A stretch of DNA of 64,000 nt, from positions 7,986,001 through 8,050,000 of the forward strand of contig NC_063259.1 in assembly GCF_019578655.1 (NCBI RefSeq). The letters run 5' to 3'. The notes below the pieces were generated by a model. That model did not search any database and was not told the origin of the DNA. It saw only the letters and a program-made list of their open reading frames with translations. Shown here in pieces: positions 56,791 to 64,000 of this stretch. The position numbers and the translations under genes are program-made. The number at the start of each line of letters is the position of its first letter. Position 1 is the first letter of the stretch. This DNA comes from Ricinus communis (lineage: Eukaryota > Streptophyta > Magnoliopsida > Malpighiales > Euphorbiaceae).

Positions 56791-57600
56791 ACTAAATAAA
56801 TATCAAAAATATAAAATAGTAAAAGATAATTTAATATATAAATTTTAAATAATAGTATTATGTGAAATTGACACAAAATTTTGAAATAAATACTAAAATA
56901 TAATCTTAAATACTATCTATTTATTAAATATCCTAAAATAATATGATAGAAAAAATTTCTAGCTAATTATAAGTATATATATAAAAATTTTATATTATAT
57001 ATTAAATATATATGAACATATATAAAATAAATACAAAAATTTTAGATATTGGTTTTAAATATTGATTATATACCATATATATATTAAATAGATATTAAAA
57101 TATATGAAGTTAATACTAAAAATTTAAAATAAATACTAAAAGATAATTCAGATACTAATTATATATTAAAATATGTAAATTTGATGCTAAAGCATAATTT
57201 TAAATACTAATTATGTATATATCAGCCTCTCTAATGGATGAATCTGCAATCAAATTAATATTATTGAATAAATACTAAACATATACCAGACATATACTAA
57301 ATATATAGTTAAAATTAATCACCATAAAAATCATTAAAAGATATACTATTTGTAAACGTTTTTTTAAAATAATCTTATCATTTACAATATTTTTTTAAAA
57401 AAATTTTTTGAGTATAAAAATGATTAGGATATGTACCAAAGAATTCCAAGAAAATATAAAAGAATGATTTGAGGGTATAAACGTAATGACACCAGTAATT
57501 TTTGAAATCAAATTGTGAAGACAGAAGAGGCGGGCAGCCTAACAGAGAAAGGGCCATCTGCTTTAGAAAAAAACAAAAAACGACACAGTTTCCCGTTTTG
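56790..57600. other. AT-rich spacer before the right-hand host gene
   Basis: 56760-57460 is an AT-rich tract with many variants of ATACTAAATATATA and TTAAATACTAATTAT, probably low-complexity decay; no gene is seen. From about 57540 the composition becomes more ordinary. CCGTT at 57593-57597 is the core of the mitosis-specific activator motif (AACGG in reverse). A single five-base core is weak evidence. Confidence 0.4.
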
Positions 57601-58010
57601 AAGAACGTTAAAGAGAAAACTCAAATTCTTGGAAAATTGCGGTAGTGAAAGGTATCATCTAACCCCACCATAATTCCTTCTTTCTCTTATTCTTCATCTT
57701 CACAGTCTTGATGTAAGCTTATGTCGCTCAATTCAATTTCTATTTAAGTACAAATCCCTAAAAATCTTTTACTTAAGGTACAGATTAGGGTTTACGAGAA
57801 GGGGCCAAACTTTAAAAAGTCAGTAATTATTGGTCTTAATCTTTCTTCTTAGGGTAGACATTAGGTTCTTGATTGATGTAATCAACATTGCTTTAGAGAA
57901 ACGCAAAAAAGAAAAAGAAAATCACACATTGACGCGTATTCTGTTTCTAAAGTAATGTTTGACATGATATTATTAATGTAGCTTTACATTTTTTTGTTAC
58001 TTTTGATAGA

Positions 58011-58031
58011 ATGCAATCAGCTGCACAGTAA
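58011..58031 (+). CDS. Possible short upstream ORF of the cyclin-like gene
   Basis: ATG at 58011 opens a six-codon frame that stops at 58029-58031, 25 bases before the main ATG. It would lie on the 5' UTR exon that starts after an AG at 58008-58009; the matching donor may be the GT at 57713. A short uORF can reduce translation of the main frame. Only the reading frame is seen; use is not shown. Confidence 0.35.
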   Translation: MQSAAQ

Positions 58032-58056
58032 TAACGTATAGTGGGAAGAGACCGAA

Positions 58057-61000
58057 ATGGTAGCTGCCAAGGTATATAAAAGACCCATTTATTAATCCAG
58101 TCAATTAAAATCTTTTTTGTTGTTTCGTTTGTTAAGTTTGTGGTCTCTTATAAAATTTGTAGGGAAAAGTTCAATTGGGAGTCAATCCAGCCACTGAGTG
58201 TCATAGGACTGACGAGAAAGGTTTCATTAACTTCCTTTCAGTTAATTCATTTATAGTTTTAGATCTCATTCTTGAATTGTTTTCTATAACTAATTATTTT
58301 TCTCTCAATACAGTTAGGAATTTTAAGGTTTATCCGGATAATGAAAAGATTAAAGTTGATGTCAGTAGACTGTAAGTGTAACTTGAGGTGTCTCTTTGTA
58401 TATATTTCATTATTGGCTGTGGATAGTTAAGGATAATAATTTCTATCTTCTTTTTGACAGATCTATTCGAGAGAGTGCTGTGTCTGCAAGGTATGAAATG
58501 CTTAAGGCTTTACATATTACACGGGTCATTAAAAATACTTGTTAAATATAGAGTTAAGATAAGAATCAAAATCTGGGTTTGTAGGTTACGTTGTTTGGTT
58601 TCCAAGATTATGAGAATCATCATTTTATCCTTTCTCTTCTAAGGACTGTTCAGTTCTTGACTTAAAACAGGCTTTACTTGTTCGGGATCTGCGATTAGAA
58701 AATAGAAGGCAGAATCATGTTGCTCCTAAGACATTTAGTATAATTGAGAGATAATTGAATTCTATATCTTGGGATTGTTCTTTTATGTTTTTGAAAATGG
58801 AAATCTTTTTTACCAGTTATTTAGTTGCAGAACTACTGGTTGAACTTATATTCTGACATAGAAGTCTCAATTTTTTTTTTGTTGGTATTTTGTATTTTTC
58901 TAATGTTATTATTGAATAAAATTCCACAGAAGGATATCTGTACCCCTTAAAATAGGAGCCCTTCCGACAACTGCAAGTGATTTAAAGGTAATTTATGCTT
59001 TCATTCTTTTATTGATGCTTCCTAGTTTTAATAGTGTTTAGGGGTGCAAATAGTTTCCTTAAACACGATGCAGTGTTAGGTACTTTTATTCTTATCTATA
59101 ACTTTTAATGTGAAGGGGGGTTCAAAATTTGAAGTGAAGACCAAAGGCAAGTCTGTTAGTTCTGGTATAATTTAAATTTAATTTAATATACGATTTGTAG
59201 CTTCAATTATCAAGTTATATGTCTTTTGAACCATTATTTCAACATTATAATTGGATCTTCTCAGCAATTCAAGATGTCAATGTCCGAAGAAAACCATTGG
59301 CTGATTTAAGTAACAAGCAAAGCGCATTCTCGAGGAATGTTGATGGCTTCAAACCACTGTAAGTGGCTCCATTAGTCCATTTGAAGTGGCATGCTTAATT
59401 CTTTATTTGAGAAGAGGAGTTATATCAATTGTTTGCATGTGATTTGTTTTGCAAATTATATGGGATGATAAGAGATACTTTTTTCGTTTTCAAGGGTAAC
59501 AATTCCCCAAGAATTTTAATTAAGATTAAATTGTATAAAAGCTTAATTATTTTATAAGAGCAGCTGCTTTTATTAATCTTGGCATAAAAGATTACTTTGT
59601 GGACTTCAGATTGAGCATCTAAAGATGTATGTTTGCTGGAAATACTCACTTTATATTCTTCAAAGTCTCACTTTGAGTTTCTAGGAATATTGAAAAGGAA
59701 ATTTAAGAAAAGAAATGGCTATTTTCTTTGTCCTATTGCCTAGATATGAAAACTGAACCAACTATTTCTGAACTGGATGGGACCACACTATTTTCTTTCT
59801 CGAGCTCTTTTCTTTACTTATGAAATCATAATCTCTCCAAGAATTCCATGTTTTAGCTACATTTTCTTGACCCATGTTAAGAATTTTATATAGACAATTA
59901 AGGTAAAAAGATTGTATAGACAATAAAAGATACTTGTTAAGAGGTAACACAAAAATTTGAATATGGGCTTGCAGGTAATGTTGTTTGGCCTTTAAGATTA
60001 TAGGAATTATAATTTCATCTTTCTATACCAAGGAATTGTTTAACTCTCGATTTAAAAGAGTCTTTTGCTTACTCAGGATAGGTAAATGGAACATAGAAGG
60101 CAGGAACCATGTTCTTTTATTTTTTGAAAATGGAAATCTATATCACCTAATTAGAGTCATGCAGCTATTGGTTGTATTGAGTTTATATCCTGACATAAGA
60201 TTTCCATCTCAAATTTGTCATCTTTTTTTATCCTTCAATTTTTGTTCATTAAACTACCAGAGGATTAGGTCAAAAATAATTGTTTCCTTTTCGTATTTTA
60301 TACTTTTCTAATGTTATCATTGAATAATATTCTATAGAAGGATATTAGGCCCACATAAAAAAGGAGCTCCTCTGACGAATGCAAGTGATTCAAAGGTAAT
60401 TCGGCTTTCATTCTTTTACTGATGCTTGCTTCCTAGTTTTAATTTATGTTCTGGGATGCAAATAGTCTCTTTAAACATGATGCAGTTTTAGGTGCTCACT
60501 CTTATTCTCATCTATAACTTTTGATGTGAAGGGGGATTCAAAATTTGGAGTGAAGATCGAATGGAAGTCTGTGAGTTCTGGTATGATTTAAATTTAATTT
60601 TAATCTACAATTTGGAGCTTCGATTATCAAGTTGTATGTCTTTCGAAACATCATTTGAACTTTAAATTGAATCATTTTGGCAAATCAAGATGTCAACGTC
60701 AGAAGAAAACCATTGGTTGATTTAAGTAACAAGCAAACCACATTCTCAAGGAATGTTAAGCATGATGGCTCCAAATCAATGTAAGTGTCTCCATTTGAAG
60801 TGGCATGCTTAATTATCTTTTATTATTTGAGATGAGGACTTATGTCCACTATTTGGATGTGTATTGTTCACAAGTTACACAGGATGATGATAGATACACT
60901 TCTATTGTTTGCATGGGTACAAGAATCTTTATTAATATTAAATTGTATGAAAAGCTTAATTGTTTTATAAGGGCTGTTGATTATTGTTAAACTTGGCATT

Positions 61001-63662
61001 AAAAATTAGTTTGTGGAATTCAAACTGACCGTTAAGAGATGCATGTTTGCTGGAAATACATTTTTCTTATTCTCACATTCTAACTTTGAGTTTCAAGGAA
61101 AATTGAAAAAGAAATTTAACAAAAGAAATGGTAGTTCTCTTTGTCCCATTGACTAGTTTTTGTTTACTTTCTGTATTCTTAGGATTTCTGTGGATCCAGG
61201 TTCTAGGACTGTGAATATCTCAAGAAGATGTTCACTGGTATGTAAAACCAAACATATAAACACGGGATAATTTCTTTTCCTATTTCATTTCATTGTATGT
61301 ACTGCTTTTCTGTTTCTTTTATAAAGCTAAACCTGCAATGATTACATATTCTTTTTGGGACATCCTATCGAATGCATTGTTGAACTAGTGAAGCATTGTT
61401 GTTAAAATGGTGCATTGACTCGAAACTTGTACAAGTTAGTAACATATAAATGAGTCAAAATGCATACAGACTTGAAATCAAATATGATATTCTTCAAATC
61501 ATGTTTCAGAACAGAAAAACTTGCACATTCATATACATATATGAATTTTTATATTTATAAATATTACCTTTTCATGTATGAAAGTCATGACCGGTTGTTT
61601 ACTTCAACATTGTTCCAGGAATCAAGTTTTAGTCACCTTAATTACTATAAGAATGCTAATAACTTTTGTTTTATGAATTGTTGTAATGGTTATATGCAGA
61701 TAAATATTTATATTTGTTCTTTTATTTTAAAAAATATGGATATGAAGGATGTATTGATATATATTATTGATGAAGATGTGTAAAGTCTCGTTGTTGTCAT
61801 ATTAATATTATTTCATCAATCTTGGCTTTTCAAATTAAAGGTGTCTCGTTTAATGCCAAGTGAATTATTAGATATTGTTCAAATATCCGAAATTTTGCTA
61901 GAATTAATTTTGTGATTTAGGTTCTTCAATTTGATTTCCAGAAGGCTTGACTATATGAGGTATCCATTTTGTTTTTAGGTAGTCTCTATTTTGAGTTCGC
62001 ATAAAACTTTCTCTTGGTTTTTATGATCAATTTCCCTAAATTACATTAATTGGATCATAAAAAATTATGGTCATTTCTAGTAAATTCACTATTTCCTCAT
62101 AGTTTATAAATTCTTTTCCCTATAATTTTGTACTGATGGTTAATGTTATTTTCTTAAATTAGGGGAGAATGAGTATAAATCATAGAGTTGGTAACTCTCA
62201 AGCTACAAGGAAAGGTAACTTGCTATAAGTATATTATCGTGATTTTTTAATTAAGCATTACATCAGCTACTAACTGGTTTTGTACCTAGGTGTTAAAGAC
62301 TTAATTTCCTTTTACAATGCTCTAAGGATCAACACTAAGAATCTTGACAATGAATCTGCCATTAATAACAAAAGGTATTTGCAATTTTGATTTTGATTTT
62401 CTTATATCAAATGTAATATTGGTACTATATGATGGACGTGAAATCTGATTAGTAGTAATGACGCATTGTATAACTCTCTTATGTTGCGAAATGCTCATTG
62501 AATTTTGTTTGTGAAGAAGTTCTAATTATGTATTCTTGTCAGGACGACAAAGAATTCAGTTGGATCAGTGAGGTTTGTGAATTTGTGCATCATTTTCTAG
62601 TTTCAACTTTATTTATGACACATATATTGTTGATGTGACTTCTGTTATCCATGTCTACTTGAAGGAAGTCTCTACCAGTCTTAGTTACAACGAACCAAGC
62701 AGATTCTTGTTATACAAAGGTTGATGTAAACTTATTGTATGCAGTATTTTTTAACACAATTAGAAAAGAGAAAAAGACTGGCAACCACTATGTAATTGTA
62801 GAACTATCTGGATTTTATTTTCTAATTGTGGATTTATTTGCTCATTTAATTTAAAATTCATTTTGATATTCTTCTCTTTCTCTCTATTTTTTGCTTGTAG
62901 AACAATGAAGAAGGCCCAAAGCAAGTTAAAAGAAATAAGGGGTTGTCTGGTAAGGGCATAAGGCTCACTAATCTATGTATGTATAGTGCATGTGTGTTTT
63001 CTCATTTTTCTTTTTGGCTTCAGGTAAGGCTAAAATGAATAAGCATGTAGTAACACAAGTGAGCACTTGTAGGCGCTACCTTCAGAGGAATAGAGCGAGT
63101 GATGGCTTCATAAAAATGTAATTTATAATTATATGCAATTTTTTTAAATTCAATTTATTAGTTTGCAGATATTTGTATTTATTAATTCTTTAAATTTCAT
63201 TTATGCGAAAAGCTTTAGTATTCTTTCTTAAACTCTAAATGAATAAGTAATATTTTGTTTCTCATAAGTTGAATTTGACATCTCACTATCAGTCTATGAC
63301 AACATACATCACAAGAAAAATAACGTAAATCACCTCTAGCTTTCACTTTTTCCTTAAATTGTTCTTTACCTTGTATTATATTATGTATTTTCTTTGTAAT
63401 AATAAGTCTAACATCCTAAAATCCTGTCACAGTATACCATCCTAAAGAAAACTACTTAAAAATTACCTAGATTGTACTTTATTTTGAGACTGAAAACTTA
63501 TCATTAATACCCAGATGAACCACCGCTTACAATTTTTTTGTTGTTTTTTAATGTGTTCTTATTGTACAATGCTAGAAATTAAATAACTTGCATATTTTAA
63601 CTAGGGCTGCCAAGGATCAAACTAATGTGAATGCTCATTGTTGGTCTAAGAAGGTTATCAAG
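58057..63662 (+). CDS. 5' part of a destruction-box protein gene, possibly a B3-type mitotic cyclin (18 exons, continues past window)
   Basis: Exons: 58057-58071, 58163-58220, 58314-58371, 58461-58490, 58930-58987, 59116-59164, 59274-59358, 60338-60395, 60532-60580, 60690-60780, 61183-61237, 62163-62214, 62290-62374, 62543-62572, 62665-62719, 62901-62949, 63024-63117, 63605-63662. Every border is GT/AG, every phase joins, and the 1029 nt give 343 stop-free codons. The protein starts MVAAKGKVQLGVNPATECHR and is basic and low in hydrophobics. Residues 95-103 (RKPLADLSN) and 159-167 (RKPLVDLSN) fit the RxxL..LxN destruction box by which the anaphase-promoting complex marks mitotic proteins for degradation. 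Such an N-terminus fits a mitotic cyclin; the MVAAKGK start, basic spacer and RNRASDGFIKM region remind me of plant cyclin B3;1. The cyclin box would lie beyond 64000, so the name is a guess; the gene itself is well supported. Confidence 0.8.
58540..61150 (+). repeat. Intragenic tandem duplication (~1.4-kb unit, two copies)
   Basis: Copy 1 (about 58540-59935) and copy 2 (about 59935-61150) align through introns and exons at an offset of 1390-1422 bp. Intron landmarks pair: TGGTTTCCAAGATTATGAGA (58596) with TGGCCTTTAAGATTATAGGA (59985), and ATTGAAAAGGAAATTTAAGA with ATTGAAAAAGAAATTTAACA. Exons 5-7 pair with exons 8-10. Exon lengths are 58, 49, 85 against 58, 49, 91, the extra six bases adding two codons. 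Both copies are in frame. Confidence 0.92.
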
Positions 63663-63817
63663 GTAAGGCATTTCTAATATATTTCCTTTGTTAATTTTCC
63701 CAAAGATACTATGGTTTTTCTTTTTGACCAGTTTTCTGTTCACGTTTGCTTTACCTGTGAACTTAAACTTAGATATTCAGTGTGAAAAGTAGTTCTCTCT
63801 ATATATTCATCAACGAT

Positions 63818-63951
63818 TGTTACACCTATATATACAAGTTATATCTCTAATATAAGAATTCAAATCAAATACTAACTCCTAAATAAATCCCTAATTATTA
63901 TCCTATTATGTATAGCTGTGCACTCCTAATTAATATGAAATAGTTGTAACA
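63818..63951 (-). mobile_element. 3' LTR of a Ty1/copia-type element leaving the window, in intron 18
   Basis: 134 bp with termini TGTTACA and TGTAACA in inverted agreement. On the minus strand the bases just before it read CTTGAGAGGGAG, a polypurine tract, which makes this the 3' LTR of a minus-strand element whose body lies to the right. The adjoining CTCAAGCTGGAGCATAAATA and ATGCCCAGCTTG phrases are familiar from the end of copia internal regions in many plants. ACGAT at 63813-63817 would be one target duplication copy. The element lies between exon 18 and the unseen remainder of the host gene. Confidence 0.7.
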
Positions 63952-64000
63952 CTCCCTCTCAAGCTGGAGCATAAATATTGATTATGCCCAGCTTGTTACA

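Noticed and set aside
58175..58375. Separate small gene with a hydrophobic centre
   Set aside because: It is exon 2, a stop-free 93-nt intron and exon 3 of the D-box gene, with good splice sites on both sides.
59985..60311. Plus-strand frame of 108 codons
   Set aside because: It lies in intron 7, within the second copy of the tandem duplication; the first copy of the same sequence is not open.
61460..61783. Plus-strand frame of 107 codons
   Set aside because: It lies in the large intron between exons 11 and 12, AT-rich and without family features.

Overview
This is a plant nuclear window, most likely from a eudicot. It is AT-rich, its genes are split by short introns, and most of it is nested LTR retrotransposons of plant lineages. 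I cannot name the species. Two host genes sit at the flanks and about 48 kb of accumulated transposons lies between them.

Left flank (1-5.6 kb). A LINE-type RNase H fragment is split by a 347-bp solo copia LTR with a perfect 5-bp target duplication. Next is an apparently intact four-exon gene on the minus strand (1962-4740) for a GT14 / GlcAT14-like Golgi glycosyltransferase, whose third intron carries a MITE with long inverted arms.

Middle (5.6-57 kb). In order: a foldback element of about 2.3 kb with arms of about 0.5 kb and an internal array of ~300-bp AT-rich units; a truncated Tat-lineage gypsy pol (H, minus); a long LTR (family B, plus) followed at once by a primer-binding-site-like motif; a large degenerate Tat element (A, minus) that carries an antisense plant-mobile-domain (PMD) ORF; a complete 9.46-kb Tekay/Del-type chromovirus (D, plus) inserted inside A with a CTTGC target duplication; a segment that looks mitochondrial and contains an atp9 fragment; a rearranged plus-strand Tat copy (E) with two antisense accessory ORFs (DUF7745-like and PMD), one of them split by a solo LTR; a DUF1985/Ulp1-type gene remnant cut by a minus-strand family-B LTR; two minisatellite tracts in Tat 3'-UTR-type sequence; and an internally deleted Tat element (C, minus) with gag, primer-binding site and 5' LTR.

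Right flank (57-64 kb). This holds the 5' part of a host gene on the plus strand. I assembled 18 coding exons (343 codons), all phase-consistent with GT/AG borders. The protein has two destruction boxes, created by an intragenic tandem duplication of about 1.4 kb, and its exons follow a four-fold repeated cassette. A mitotic cyclin such as CYCB3-type is the best guess, but no cyclin box lies inside the window. A minus-strand copia element begins in intron 18 and leaves the window.

The two host genes show no functional link. The middle is best read as successive insertions: the chromovirus D is the youngest datable event (near-identical LTRs) and the Tat elements are old and rearranged. The observations I would check first are the D-box exon duplication and exon cassettes, the pair of antisense accessory ORFs in the Tat family, the foldback element, the mitochondrial-like insert, and the mismatch between D's young LTRs and its broken pol, which could partly be an assembly artefact.
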